A stretch of DNA of 64,000 bases from Psychromonas sp. MME1 (GTDB taxonomy: Bacteria > Pseudomonadota > Gammaproteobacteria > Enterobacterales > Psychromonadaceae): the NCBI RefSeq assembly GCF_041080865.1, contig NZ_CP160906.1:2232001-2296000 (forward strand). The letters are read 5' to 3'. Numbering within the stretch: the stretch's first letter is position 1; each line of letters starts with the position of its first letter. The notes under the pieces are model-generated. The model did not search any database, was not told the DNA's origin, and saw nothing but the letters and a program-made list of their open reading frames with translations. The translations under genes and the position numbers were made by a program. Of the stretch, positions 29,578 to 39,215 are shown in pieces.

Positions 29578-31246
29578 TTAGCGTGTCCTTGTCACACCAT
29601 CAACATGAGTAAGTGCGGCTTGCAAGGCTAGCTCACGTGAACTGTAATTATTACTCTTGGCAATTAAATCCAAGACATTCAATTTTTCTAATTGGTCGCG
29701 CGTTTGTATATGAGGGCATAATAATAACACCTCACATTTTGCCTCTAGTGCATCTTTTATCGCATTTTCTAGTGCCAAGCCAACCGTCACATCAATCATC
29801 GGTACATCGGTTAAATCTAAAATCATCACTTGATAGTCGTCAATGGTTGCATGTTGTCGTGATATTGCTTTTGATACACTAAATATCATTGGCCCTGATA
29901 AGTAAAAAAACAGCACTTTGCCATCCGCTTTATCTAAAAGTAATCGTTCGCTAACGGTTAAAGGTAAATCGGTTTGATCGGCATCACTGATCGCTTTAAC
30001 TTGCCGTTCTTGCTCTTTACTGAGCTTTTCAATAATCAAAATATTGGAAATAAAGACCCCTAACCCCACTGCGACCATCAAATCAACAAAGACGGTCAGT
30101 AGCATCACGCCATACATTATCATCATCGCAGGCAGGCTAACCTTGTGAGCTCGCTGAATAAAGCTCCAATCTAAAATATTAAAACCAACATAAACAGCAA
30201 TCCCGGCCAGCACCGCCATGGGTATGGGTTCGGTTAGCCCACCCGCAACGAGCACAACCAGCGCCAGCACAAGGGCGCGCAACATACCTGAAATGGAAAC
30301 GCCCCCCAACCTGTATGTTGGTGACCGTGCCCATGGTTGCCCCAGCCCCCGGTAGTGCGCCAAATAAACCAGAAATCATGTTTGCCAAACCTTGGCCACG
30401 CAACTCTTTATCAGAGTCATGCTCTTTACGCGTTAAGGAATCACCAATGACAGCTGTTAACAGGGTATCAATACAACCTAAAGTCCCCAGTACTAACGCA
30501 TCGAGTACCATGGTAGTAAACATATCAGCATTAAAAGATGGCAATACCAAGGAAGGTAATCCAGCAGGTATTTCGCCAATACGACGGATACTCTCTTTAT
30601 CAAATAATATCACCGACAAAAATGTAACAGCAACTAAAGTGACCAGTTGCGCGGGAACAAATTTTCGATATTTTTTAGGGAAATAAAATAGTAATAGTAA
30701 AGTAATAACACCAAGGAAAAGTTCACTAAATTTTATCTCTGATAACGTCTGCGGTAACGCAGAAAGCGTCCCTAATACTCCTCCTGCTGGCGCCGAATGT
30801 CCAAGCAATGGCGATAATTGCAGAATAATTAAAATCACACCGATACCAGACATAAATCCCGAAACAACGCTATATGGCATCAACGTTACATACTTACCGA
30901 GTTTAAGCGTGCCGAGCAATATCTGAAAAGCCCCCGCCATCATCACCACGGTAAAAGACATTGCCATGCCCGATTCTGGATATTTAGCCATCATACTGGT
31001 CAAAACGGCCGTCATAATAACCGTCATTGGGCCAGTAGGCTCTGAAATAAGGCTCGTTGAGCCACCAAAAAGAGCAGCAAAAAAACCAACCAGAATCGCC
31101 CCCCACAACCCAGCCTCCGCACCAGCGCCAGAGGCAACACCAAAGGCAAGCGCCAAGGGTAAAGAGATGATAGCGGTTGTGACGCCAGCGAAGAGATCCC
31201 CTTTCACATTAATATTATCAAAACGATGTCCAAGCACCACGGTCAC
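29578..31246 (-). pseudogene. SulP family anion transporter with STAS domain, one frameshift
   Basis: Inner-membrane SulP permease (sulfate, bicarbonate or related anions; substrate not readable). The N-terminal part (30179-31246) has the permease segments KGDLFAGVTTAIISLPLALA and SEPTGPMTVI. The rest (29578 to about 30310) has the last helices and a cytoplasmic STAS domain (VMILDLTDVPMIDVT). The frames join at a run of six C (30302-30307): removing one base gives TNIQVGGVSISGML and one continuous protein of about 555 residues. The start is uncertain: GTG at 31246 or, better placed after AGGAG, GTG at 31240. It begins only 27 bp after purK, so it is probably in the purEK operon, and a SulP protein near purine genes may hint at bicarbonate supply (inference). 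Confidence 0.85.
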
Positions 31247-31273
31247 TCCTGTAGAAAGTCTGTTGTGAATTTT

Positions 31274-32380
31274 TTAACAACATTCAAATTGTGCAATTTG
31301 TTGCTTAACTATCGCCTGATTTTCTGCAATGAAATTAACATGACCTAACTTTCTATTGGCTTTCACGGTTTTGTTATACCAATACAATTTGGCGTTTTCA
31401 GTTAATGCATCAAAGGGAGGCTTTGCCGTACCGATAAGGTTAACCATTCCCGCAGCCCCTATTTGCTGAGTGCTGCCAAGGCTCAACCCAGCTAATGCTC
31501 GGATATGATTTTCAAATTGGCAAGTAAGAGTACCCAACTGCGTCCAATGACCGCTATTGTGAACTCTGGGCGCTAATTCATTAACCATTAACTTATCGCC
31601 AACAACAAAAAACTCAATAGCCATCACCCCAACATAATCCAATTTATTCAGTAGCATTTCCATATACTGCTGTGCCTGTTGCTCCATGGCATTGGAAATA
31701 TCCATTGCTGGCGCATAGGATCGTTTTAACATGCCTCGTTCATGTTCATTATCGGTTAACGAATAGTGCTTAATCTGCCCACTTTGACTGCGCACAGAAA
31801 GCAGGGAGATCTCTTTATCAAATGCAACAAATGCCTCGATAATATAGTCTTCAATAGTGAGCTTATCGAATGCATTTGCCTCATCCTCATTTTTGATAAG
31901 CCATTGGTTTTTACCGTCGTAGCCTTCGCGACATGATTTAACCATGACCGGATAACCTAAAACCTGCCCCGCCTCTAAGACACGGCTATTATAAAAAAAT
32001 GGCGAGGTTGGAATAGCCAAATCCGCTAATAGCTGTTTCTCTTTAGCTCTGTGTTGACACGCCTTTATCGCGGCAATACCCGGATAAATAGGACAAAATT
32101 CTGCCAAGGCTTGTAATAGCGCGGGGTCAACTTGTTCTTTTTCAACGCTAATACAATCAGGCTCACCTAACGCTTTATATAGTTGCTCGATTTTCTGTCT
32201 ATCATAACCATCACTCCCTTTTGTTGCCGCTGGCAATTCTTTGACCACCCCAAGCCCCTCGACACAAGAAAGGCTTTGGCTAAGATCATCATGAATAAAG
32301 CTAAATTTAATCCCCAATGGTAAACCCGCAAGCGCCATCATACGTGATAACTGCCCACAGCCAACAATGGCAATACGCAT
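31274..32380 (-). CDS. purK: 5-(carboxyamino)imidazole ribonucleotide synthase PurK
   Basis: ATP-grasp enzyme that carboxylates AIR to N5-CAIR with bicarbonate in purine synthesis. N-terminal [19 protein letters not shown], the ATP-grasp segment VLGYPVMVKSCREGYDGKNQ, and the C-terminal NELAPRVHNSGHWT are all typical. 368 residues. Its ATG overlaps the purE stop by one base (TAATG), so it is coupled to the next enzyme of the pathway. Confidence 0.95.
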   Translation of the reverse strand: MRIAIVGCGQLSRMMALAGLPLGIKFSFIHDDLSQSLSCVEGLGVVKELPAATKGSDGYDRQKIEQLYKALGEPDCISVEKEQVDPALLQALAEFCPIYPGIAAIKACQHRAKEKQLLADLAIPTSPFFYNSRVLEAGQVLGYPVMVKSCREGYDGKNQWLIKNEDEANAFDKLTIEDYIIEAFVAFDKEISLLSVRSQSGQIKHYSLTDNEHERGMLKRSYAPAMDISNAMEQQAQQYMEMLLNKLDYVGVMAIEFFVVGDKLMVNELAPRVHNSGHWTQLGTLTCQFENHIRALAGLSLGSTQQIGAAGMVNLIGTAKPPFDALTENAKLYWYNKTVKANRKLGHVNFIAENQAIVKQQIAQFECC

Positions 32381-32859
32381 TATTCAACCTCCCACGTAAC
32401 ACTTTCTGTTTGCTGTTCACGCCATGCTTTCACTTTATGTTGTAAGTCAGGGTCTCCAATTGAAAGCAGTTGAGCGGCTAACAAGCCCGCATTAAAGGCC
32501 CCCGCTTCACCAATTGCTTGCGTTGCAACCGCAACGCCCTTAGGCATTTGCACAATGGATAATAAACTGTCCATCCCCTTGAGTGCTTTACTTTGTACAG
32601 GAACGCCAATCACAGGGACACAGGTTAACGCCGCAGTCATGCCTGGAAGATGAGCAGCACCACCTGCGCCAGCAATAATCACGCTGTAATTATTCTCCGC
32701 TGTTTGCGCAAATTCATATAACCGTTGTGGGGTACGATGCGCGGAGACCACCATCGCTTCAAAGGGAATAGCAAACGCTTCAAGCAAGGTGGTGGCGTGA
32801 CGCATCACAGGCCAGTCTGATTGAGAACCCATTATGATAGCGACTTTATGTGTAGGCAT
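32380..32859 (-). CDS. purE: N5-CAIR mutase PurE (class I)
   Basis: Converts N5-CAIR from PurK into CAIR. The conserved [17 protein letters not shown] and [13 protein letters not shown] motifs are present, and 159 residues is the bacterial class I size. First gene of purE-purK, with a SulP gene following. The gap upstream (32860-33024), shared with a divergent LysR gene, carries a 10-bp inverted repeat. I did not see a convincing PurR box. Confidence 0.95.
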   Translation of the reverse strand: MPTHKVAIIMGSQSDWPVMRHATTLLEAFAIPFEAMVVSAHRTPQRLYEFAQTAENNYSVIIAGAGGAAHLPGMTAALTCVPVIGVPVQSKALKGMDSLLSIVQMPKGVAVATQAIGEAGAFNAGLLAAQLLSIGDPDLQHKVKAWREQQTESVTWEVE

Positions 32860-32953
32860 TGTTTTTACTCCGTAATTGATTCACTAAAAAGTGCAAATTA
32901 ATATAGTTTTCCTTGGACGGAGTGAGTATGACAACAACAAGCCATAGATAAAA

Positions 32954-32991
32954 ATAGATATTATCTAATCCATATATAGACTAATATCTAT
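32954..32991. promoter_or_regulatory. Inverted repeat between purE and the LysR gene
   Basis: ATAGATATTA and its exact complement TAATATCTAT are separated by 18 bases, which themselves include TCT/AGA continuing the symmetry. It lies 34 bp before the LysR start and about 95 bp before purE. LysR-family proteins usually bind such sites beside their own gene, so it is a candidate auto-regulatory operator. Confidence 0.45.
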
Positions 32992-33024
32992 GTACATTTA
33001 TTCTTATACCGTGAAGGATTTCGA

Positions 33025-33969
33025 ATGCAATCACGACTGCATGCCCATGTAGGTACAATGCGGCAACTAGAAATACTATTGGCTGTGCATGATAAAGGCA
33101 GTATTAATGAAGCGGCCAAGGAGCTTTTTTTAACTCAACCGACAGTATCAATTCAAATGCGCAAACTCACCGAAGCGATTGGTGAGCCTTTGTATCAATA
33201 TATCAATAGGCAATTGGTTTTTACGGATATCGGCTTAGAGCTAGTGAAAACCGCAGTCGAAGTGCTTGATAGCTTTGCTCGCCTAGATATGACCCTAGGC
33301 AATCTCCGCGAATTCAAATCGGGTACCCTACGCTTGGCCGTTGTAACCACATCCAAATATTTTATTCCGCACCTTTTAGGCCCCTTTTGTGAAGCGTTTC
33401 CAAATATCGATATCCAACTGAAAATCGGCAATCGCGAGCAAACCATTGAACGAATGAAACAGGGGGTGGATGATTTTTATGTCTTTAGCCACCCCCCTCA
33501 AGATATCGAGGCCAACAGCATAGAATTTCTCGACAATCCCTTAGTCGCCATAGCGCATCAAGACCACCCACTGGTAAAACAAAAAATAATTACCCTTGAT
33601 GACCTATGTAAAACGCCTTTTCTAATGCGTGAAAAGGGTTCGGGCACCCGTTACGCGATTGAACGTTTTTTTAAAAAACATAAGTTACAAGCCAACATAA
33701 AGATGACCATAGAAAGCAACGAGGCGATTAAACATGCGGTCATGTCTAAATTGGGGGTGTCGATTATTTCGGCTCACACCCTCACCTATGGTGGTCAAAG
33801 CGGCTTAGTACGTCTACCTATCAAAGAGCTACCGATAGATTCACACTGGTTTTTTATGTGGTCAGCAGCGAAACGCCCCACCTTAATCGCCTCGGCATTT
33901 TTACAGCATATTGAGGCTAATGGTCGCAAGTTGCTACAAGATGAACTTGATAAGAATGGGTTGGAGTAA
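33025..33969 (+). CDS. LysR-type regulator, CbbR/RbcR-like
   Basis: 314 residues: N-terminal winged helix (MRQLEILLAVHDKGSINEAA, LFLTQPTVSIQMRKL) and a two-lobed effector domain from about residue 95. The overall layout resembles CbbR/CysB-like members, but no carbon-fixation or sulfur genes lie nearby, so its target is unknown. Start ATG 33025 with ribosome site GAAGGAT. Divergent from purE. Bordered downstream by the IS481 element, which begins 87 bp after the stop codon and did not damage it. Confidence 0.85.
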   Translation: MQSRLHAHVGTMRQLEILLAVHDKGSINEAAKELFLTQPTVSIQMRKLTEAIGEPLYQYINRQLVFTDIGLELVKTAVEVLDSFARLDMTLGNLREFKSGTLRLAVVTTSKYFIPHLLGPFCEAFPNIDIQLKIGNREQTIERMKQGVDDFYVFSHPPQDIEANSIEFLDNPLVAIAHQDHPLVKQKIITLDDLCKTPFLMREKGSGTRYAIERFFKKHKLQANIKMTIESNEAIKHAVMSKLGVSIISAHTLTYGGQSGLVRLPIKELPIDSHWFFMWSAAKRPTLIASAFLQHIEANGRKLLQDELDKNGLE

Positions 33970-34050
33970 GGTGAGCGCTATAAGGTTTGACTGCCCTAGC
34001 GAAGCCTACTCCTTACAGCGAAAAAATTACAGATGTTAAAGTTTTTAACC

Positions 34051-34056
34051 CTCTTT
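34051..34056. repeat. Left 6-bp target duplication of the IS
   Basis: CTCTTT immediately left of the IS terminal repeat; the identical CTCTTT follows the right end at 35260-35265. Confidence 0.8.
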
Positions 34057-35259
34057 TGTATTAGTTCAGACTAGATCTGACATTTCGACTTGAAAAGTTG
34101 AGAGTTACCCGTTTTGATAAAGGTGTCGAATCTTTATTTCAAAACAACAAAAGGTAACTCTCATGTTTCATACTAACAATCCAATCATTAAACACAAAGC
34201 AGGTTTACTTAATTTAGCAGAAGAATTAGGCAACGTATCTAGAGCTTGTAAAGTCATGGGTGTATCACGAGATACATTTTATCGTTATCAAGAGCTTGTG
34301 GAGGAAGGTGGTGTTGATGCTCTGATCAACAAAACCAGACGAGCACCCAATCTTAAAAATCGTGTTGATGAAGCAACAGAACAAGCTGTTATTAAGTATG
34401 CCATTGAACAACCAGCTCACGGCCAACACCGTACAAGCAATGAATTACGCAAACAAGGTGTATTTGTATCCGGTAGTGGTGTTCGCTCTATTTGGTTGCG
34501 GAATAACCTTGAAAATTTCAAAAAACGCTTAAAAGCACTTGAAGAAAAAGTCGCTAACGACGGCATTATTCTAACGGAAGCACAGGTCGCAGCACTAGAA
34601 AAGAAAAAGCATGATGATGAGGCGTGTGGTGAGATAGAAACGGTACATCCAGGTTATTTAGGCTCTCAAGACACCTTTTATGTCGGCAATATGAAAGGTG
34701 TTGGTCGTATTTATCAGCAGACTTTTGTTGATACCTATAGCAAAGTAGCCTTCGCCAAGCTCTATACCACCAAAACCCCAATTACAGCTGCCGATATACT
34801 TAACGACAAAGTATTACCGTATTTTGAGCAGTATGAGCTTCCTATGCTACGGATTTTAACTGACAGAGGTACTGAATACTGTGGAAGAGTTGAGCAGCAT
34901 GATTATCAGCTCTATCTTGCTATTAACGATATCGATCATACTAAAACGAAAGCGATGTCTCCGCAGACTAATGGTATCTGTGAGCGCTTCCATAAGACGA
35001 TATTGAACGAGTTTTATCAAATTACTTTTAGGAAAAAACTGTATAGCAGTTTGGAGGAGCTGCAAAAAGATCTAGACGAATGGATCAATTACTATAACAA
35101 TGAACGTACCCATCAAGGTAAAATGTGTTGTGGACGAACACCACTTGAAACATTAATTGATGGTAAATCGATTTGGGCAGAAAAGAATTTAGCTCAAATC
35201 TAAACTAACAGTCACCATTACAAAATGGGTAACTGTCAGATTAAGTCTGAGCTACTACA
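34057..35259 (+). mobile_element. Complete IS481-type insertion sequence (1203 bp)
   Basis: One transposase gene lies between imperfect terminal inverted repeats. The left end begins TGTATTAGTTCAGACT and the right end, read inwards, begins TGTAGTAGCTCAGACT. The similarity continues through ATCTGACA, giving about 25 bp with a few mismatches. Both ends start with TGT as in the IS481 family. Flanked by a perfect 6-bp duplication CTCTTT. This structure implies a fairly recent, intact insertion. It landed one base past the stop codon of the neighbouring lipoprotein gene, so no gene is broken. Confidence 0.9.
34163..35203 (+). CDS. IS481 family transposase
   Basis: 346 residues. The N-terminal helix-turn-helix (LNLAEELGNVSRACKVMGVSRDTFYRY) binds the ends. 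The DDE integrase core is intact: first Asp in GSQDTFYVG, second in ILTDRGTEYCG, Glu in NGICERFHKTILNEFY, ending with YYNNERTHQG typical of this family. No frameshift, so probably active. Confidence 0.92.
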   Translation: MFHTNNPIIKHKAGLLNLAEELGNVSRACKVMGVSRDTFYRYQELVEEGGVDALINKTRRAPNLKNRVDEATEQAVIKYAIEQPAHGQHRTSNELRKQGVFVSGSGVRSIWLRNNLENFKKRLKALEEKVANDGIILTEAQVAALEKKKHDDEACGEIETVHPGYLGSQDTFYVGNMKGVGRIYQQTFVDTYSKVAFAKLYTTKTPITAADILNDKVLPYFEQYELPMLRILTDRGTEYCGRVEQHDYQLYLAINDIDHTKTKAMSPQTNGICERFHKTILNEFYQITFRKKLYSSLEELQKDLDEWINYYNNERTHQGKMCCGRTPLETLIDGKSIWAEKNLAQI

Positions 35260-35265
35260 CTCTTT
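35260..35265. repeat. Right 6-bp target duplication of the IS
   Basis: CTCTTT, identical to 34051-34056. Confidence 0.8.
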
Positions 35266-35266
35266 G

Positions 35267-35779
35267 CTAACAATCGTAAGCGCAGGTGGGTGCTGATTGA
35301 TTAGTTCTATCTTTTCCATGCTCTAATTGACGTTCAGCATCTTGTACTGATATCTTCTGAAAAAAAACCGCCATAATTAGATTTAATCTTTCTTCTGCAT
35401 TTCCAAATTTATCCATTCCGCCATACCTAACTGAATCGAAGTCAAGCTCAGCCACCTTCTCTCCTTTACTATCAGTAACATCTAAGTTTACGTAACGCAT
35501 GTACGTTGCCATATCCCACCACCAATTAGCATTAAATTCAAACATCACTTGATTATCATTTAACGCTGCATTTGGGCTTGCCGTTTCCTTAGATACGTTA
35601 TAACCATTATCAACCATCCAATTAGTAACAATACTCCTAACTTTTGCGGTTTGCTTTGGATCGTTTGTCATAACTATTTCTTTTTCAAAATTTGGATCCA
35701 TTTGCTTCAACGTTGTTAGACCATTGCTTGAACATCCCGTTACAGCGACTAAAACCAAACCGAGTATTATATTTCTCAC
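35267..35779 (-). CDS. Hypothetical lipoprotein
   Basis: 170 residues. An N-terminal signal with lipobox (VAVTGC, Cys16) indicates an outer- or inner-membrane lipoprotein. The rest is a soluble alpha/beta-looking domain with Trp-rich NANWWWDMATYMRYVNLDVTD and an amphipathic C-terminal helix. The sequence ends in a Cys pair (TCAYDC). I do not recognise a function. The IS element lies immediately downstream and its stop codon is intact. Confidence 0.75.
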   Translation of the reverse strand: MRNIILGLVLVAVTGCSSNGLTTLKQMDPNFEKEIVMTNDPKQTAKVRSIVTNWMVDNGYNVSKETASPNAALNDNQVMFEFNANWWWDMATYMRYVNLDVTDSKGEKVAELDFDSVRYGGMDKFGNAEERLNLIMAVFFQKISVQDAERQLEHGKDRTNQSAPTCAYDC

Positions 35780-36110
35780 GTAAACATCCCTTTAAATTAA
35801 ATATAGCTATACGCAAACGATATAGTTGCGTATCCATGTTAAGCAGTTATGATAATAACTTGAATATTTGATGATAAGTTTAATATTACTCGTATACAAA
35901 TATCAGGTAACAAAAAGCAATATATGGGGTTTCCCATTATTCAATGGTTGATGATATTGGAAATCGCGAACATGCAAATATTTTATTGATTTACATTAAT
36001 AAAAAGGTTTGGCTGTCCCAAATTGTTAGTCCAGTTAATAAAAGACAAAATTAACAACAAAAAGTACGCCAGACAAAGCATCTGAGATAACAGGGGTATA
36101 GGGAATATTC
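35780..36110. other. Gap between the lipoprotein and phzF genes
   Basis: 331 AT-rich bases between divergent genes. Contains the palindromic repeat copy at 35961-36030 and presumably both promoters. Nothing else recognised. Confidence 0.5.
35961..36030 (+). repeat. Palindromic direct repeat, copy 1
   Basis: About 68 bp nearly identical to 38860-38927 in the same orientation (four or five differences and one indel). Each copy is itself an imperfect inverted repeat: its ends GAACATGCAAATATTTTATT and, read from the other side, GGACAGCCAAACCTTTTTAT can pair around a short loop. This suggests a REP-like or MITE-like unit. The two copies bracket phzF and the AbgT gene. Confidence 0.7.
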
Positions 36111-36920
36111 ATGGACTTAGAGATCTATCAAGTTGATTCGTTTACAACTGAAGCATTCAAAGGAAACCCTGCTGGGGTTTGTATAACGAAGAATGGTATA
36201 GCTGAACGCTTAATGCTTTCCATTGCTGAAGAAATGGCGGTATCTGAAACTGCATTTTTATCACTTTCGGATATGACCTTAAGGTGGTTCACTCCCAAGG
36301 CAGAAGTAAAATTATGTGGCCATGGAACACTTGCTGTTGCCCATGTACTCACCGAACGAGGGCTACTTAAACAAGGCGATCAAATCAATTTTGAAACAGC
36401 ATCTGGTACATTAACAGCACTCATAAACGAAGCGACAATCGAACTTGACTTCCCATCACCGATAATCAACTTTGATGTGACTCAACCGCCTGAGTTACTT
36501 GATTATCTAGGTATCGAAAAGAGTAAAATCATATCCTTTGGTCACTTTGATTCAAAGTTTTTGATTGAAGTTGATAGTGAAAAAACCTTACGTAATCTTC
36601 AGCCTAATTTTGATGCTTTAAAACAACTTAATGGTCGTGGTGTTCTGGTTACAACACGCTCAGAAAGTGATAATTTAGACTTTCTCTCAAGGTACTTTGC
36701 TCCTTGGGTTGGTGTAAATGAAGACCCTGTAACAGGATCGGCACATTGTGCTTTGACCGTTTATTGGTCGGAGAAATTAGGAAAAATACAACTAAAGGGG
36801 TTTCAAGCATCAACCCGTGGTGGATATGTCGCTACCGAACTTTTACCCAATGGACGCACAAAGTTGGTGGGCTCTGCAGTAACGGTAATCAAAGGAACGA
36901 TACAAGTACCAATCATATAA
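36111..36920 (+). CDS. PhzF family epimerase/isomerase
   Basis: 269 residues with the two-lobe diaminopimelate-epimerase fold of PhzF proteins. The N-terminal IYQVDSFTTEAFKGNPAGVC, catalytic Glu46 in MAVSETAFL, RWFTPKAEVKLCGHGTLA and the second-lobe VNEDPVTGSAHCALTVYW are diagnostic. Without other phenazine genes, the real substrate is unknown; most members of this family are not phenazine enzymes. Convergent with the AbgT transporter. Ribosome site GGGAATATTC. Confidence 0.88.
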   Translation: MDLEIYQVDSFTTEAFKGNPAGVCITKNGIAERLMLSIAEEMAVSETAFLSLSDMTLRWFTPKAEVKLCGHGTLAVAHVLTERGLLKQGDQINFETASGTLTALINEATIELDFPSPIINFDVTQPPELLDYLGIEKSKIISFGHFDSKFLIEVDSEKTLRNLQPNFDALKQLNGRGVLVTTRSESDNLDFLSRYFAPWVGVNEDPVTGSAHCALTVYWSEKLGKIQLKGFQASTRGGYVATELLPNGRTKLVGSAVTVIKGTIQVPII

Positions 36921-36960
36921 CCCATAAATAGGTGATACGAACGTAAATTAAAAAGTTAGC

Positions 36961-36996
36961 GCCAAAAGTCAGGACATCTGGATGTCCTCAATTGGC
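36961..36996. terminator. Nested hairpin between phzF and abgT
   Basis: GCCAA...TTGGC encloses AGGACATC-TG-GATGTCCT: a 5-bp outer and perfect 8-bp inner stem. No clear T tract follows on either strand, so a bidirectional terminator is only probable. Confidence 0.5.
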
Positions 36997-37039
36997 ACTA
37001 AGATATAAGCCTAAAATAAGCTTAACCACACGGCATTAC

Positions 37040-38622
37040 TTATAAGGGGTAAGTGTAAGAAGCTTGAATACCCAGTGGAATACCTAATGCCCAGTAAGCC
37101 AATAAGAATAATGTCCAACCAATTAACATTGCAATGGAATATGGCATCATCATTGACGCTAATGTACCGATACCAGTGCTTTTAACATAGCGTTGACAGT
37201 AAACAACAACCAGAGGGAAGAATACCATTAATGGAGAGATGATATTAGAAACAGAATCACCAACACGGTAAGCCGCTTGCGATAGCTCAGGAGAGATATT
37301 CACCGCCATTAACATTGGCACTAAAATTGGACCAATTAATGCCCATTTGGCTGATGCTGAGCCAACAAGTAAATTTATAAATGCCGTTAACAGGATCATG
37401 CCAACAATCGTAAATTGTCCAGGTAAATCTAAGAATTGCAAGAATTGAGCACCGTAAAGCGCCAAAACAACACCGATATTAGATTGGCTAAACGCCACTG
37501 GAACTGTGCACAGAAAAATGACATGACGATGTAACTGCCCATTGTACCCATGGTAAATGACATTGATTTAATGACGTCATCATTGGTTTTAAATTTACCC
37601 ACCATACGCCCATATACAACGCCAGGGATAATAAAGATAATAAAGATAAGTGGCACGATAGATTGCATAATCGGCGCATCAAATGCTGTTAACTCTCCAG
37701 TAGGAGAGCGAAGTGCTGAGTTTTCAGGAATTAACAGTGCGATTAATACCGCAATACCCGCTAACATAGTAAACAGAGCGAACTTGAATGCACGTCCTTC
37801 AAGCTCAGTAATAACTCCTAATTTTTCACTCTCTTCAGCATCATCATCGATTTTAATTTTACTCAAACGAGGTTCAATCACTTTATCCGTTACCCACCAA
37901 CCCACAGCTACAATTAGGATTGAAGATAACCCGGTAAAGTAAATATTTGATAACGGATTAACAATGTAATCAGAATCAAATACTTGTGCTGCCGATTGTG
38001 TAAAACCAGCAATTAACGGGTCAATACCTGATGGGATAAAGTTAGCAGAGAAACCACCTGATACCCCCGCGAAAGCAGCTGCGATACCCACTAGAGGATG
38101 ACGACCTGCCGCCTGGAAAATAATTGCCCCTAATGGAATAACCAGTACGTAACCTGCATCGGCAGCAGTATGCGAAACAATCGCCACTAAAATTAACATC
38201 GGTGTTAATAGTTTAGCAGGGGTAAAGCGCAACATGTTTTTAAGCGCTGTATTAATAAAGCCAGAAGAATCAGCAACACCGACACCTAACATAGCGACCA
38301 GTACAATGCCTAACGGAGCAAAACCTGTGAAGGTTGTTACCATATTAGCTAAAAAACTTGCTAAAGAATCTCCGGTTAATTGGTTATTAACTTCAATACT
38401 TGCTTCTGTTACAGGATGTACTAGACCAAAGGAAAATTGCGAAAATAACGCAGATAGCCCCCATACTAGCAGTAGCCCCCAGAAAAAAAGAAGTGCTGGA
38501 TCAGGTACTTTATTACCTGTTCTTTCGATAAAATTTAAAAAACGATCCATTCCTTTGGATGTAGTTTGTGCATTTCCTTCTAATGAAGTTTGCACATCTC
38601 CATTGATCGCTTGGTTACTCAT
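37040..38622 (-). pseudogene. AbgT family transporter (p-aminobenzoyl-glutamate type), one frameshift
   Basis: Multi-pass inner-membrane protein of about 525 residues once joined. The N-terminal part (down to about 37500) has FIERTGNKVPDPALLFFWG, SHTAADAGYVLVIPLGAI and GFSANFIPSGIDPLIAGF, all typical of AbgT. The C-terminal part (37040-37498) has GPILVPMLMAVNISPE and AYRVGDSVSNIISPLMVFFP. The frames break near 37495-37502: CAQF must be followed by VAFSQSNIG, and one added base restores family spacing. No homopolymer is obvious. Substrates in this family include p-aminobenzoyl-glutamate and sulfonamides (efflux). Ribosome site AGGAG before ATG 38622. Confidence 0.86.
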
Positions 38623-39215
38623 TAAAACTCCTGTTTTTAGCTAGAAAGTTGAATTGTTTGAATATTCCTCTACAAGGAAATTATTATTACGGCTTATCAC
38701 TCAACTTTTTAAATATAAGCCGCTTTGCCCTCACATAATTGATGGGATTATCATTTTTACTGCCCCAATTATCATTCGATGCTGTTTCGATTAAATCAGC
38801 GCTTCACATAATACAGAAAGTTAATGGAAGCGACACAAAAAGATATATCACCTGAGTAGAAATCGCGGACATCCAAATATTTTATTGATTTACATTAATA
38901 AAAGGTTTGCCTGTCCCAAATTGTTAACCGTACTCGTTAGCGGGTAGAAAATCTTAGACACGTCTGTGAACGCTTTAGTATTTTTACCGTCAGAGCGACT
39001 GCAATTAAAGCTAATTTGTTGATTCTTCATTATCAAAAGATCTGTTTTTAATAGACTAAGAGTCATTTATATCCCTGATTACACCCTTAGCTAGTCTTTT
39101 GGGTTTTACGCAAATAGATATTTACGCTTTACAACACCAGCAGTAGAATGTGCCGATTTTCGGCACCGCTCATCACTTTTAAAAATGGTGGGCTATTGTA
39201 TGAGTTTGATATTTA
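38623..39215. other. Long gap upstream of abgT and the DUF486 gene
   Basis: About 590 bases between divergent genes. Holds the second palindromic repeat copy (38860-38927) and a small 7-bp hairpin GTGCCGA/TCGGCAC (39151-39167). No coding potential recognised. Probably contains remnants of earlier insertions. Confidence 0.5.
38860..38927 (+). repeat. Palindromic direct repeat, copy 2
   Basis: Same unit as 35961-36030. Here the two ends, GGACATCCAAATATTTTATT and (reverse complement of the right side) GGACAGGCAAACCTTTTATT, match in about 16 of 20 positions, so the unit is a strong imperfect palindrome. Confidence 0.7.
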
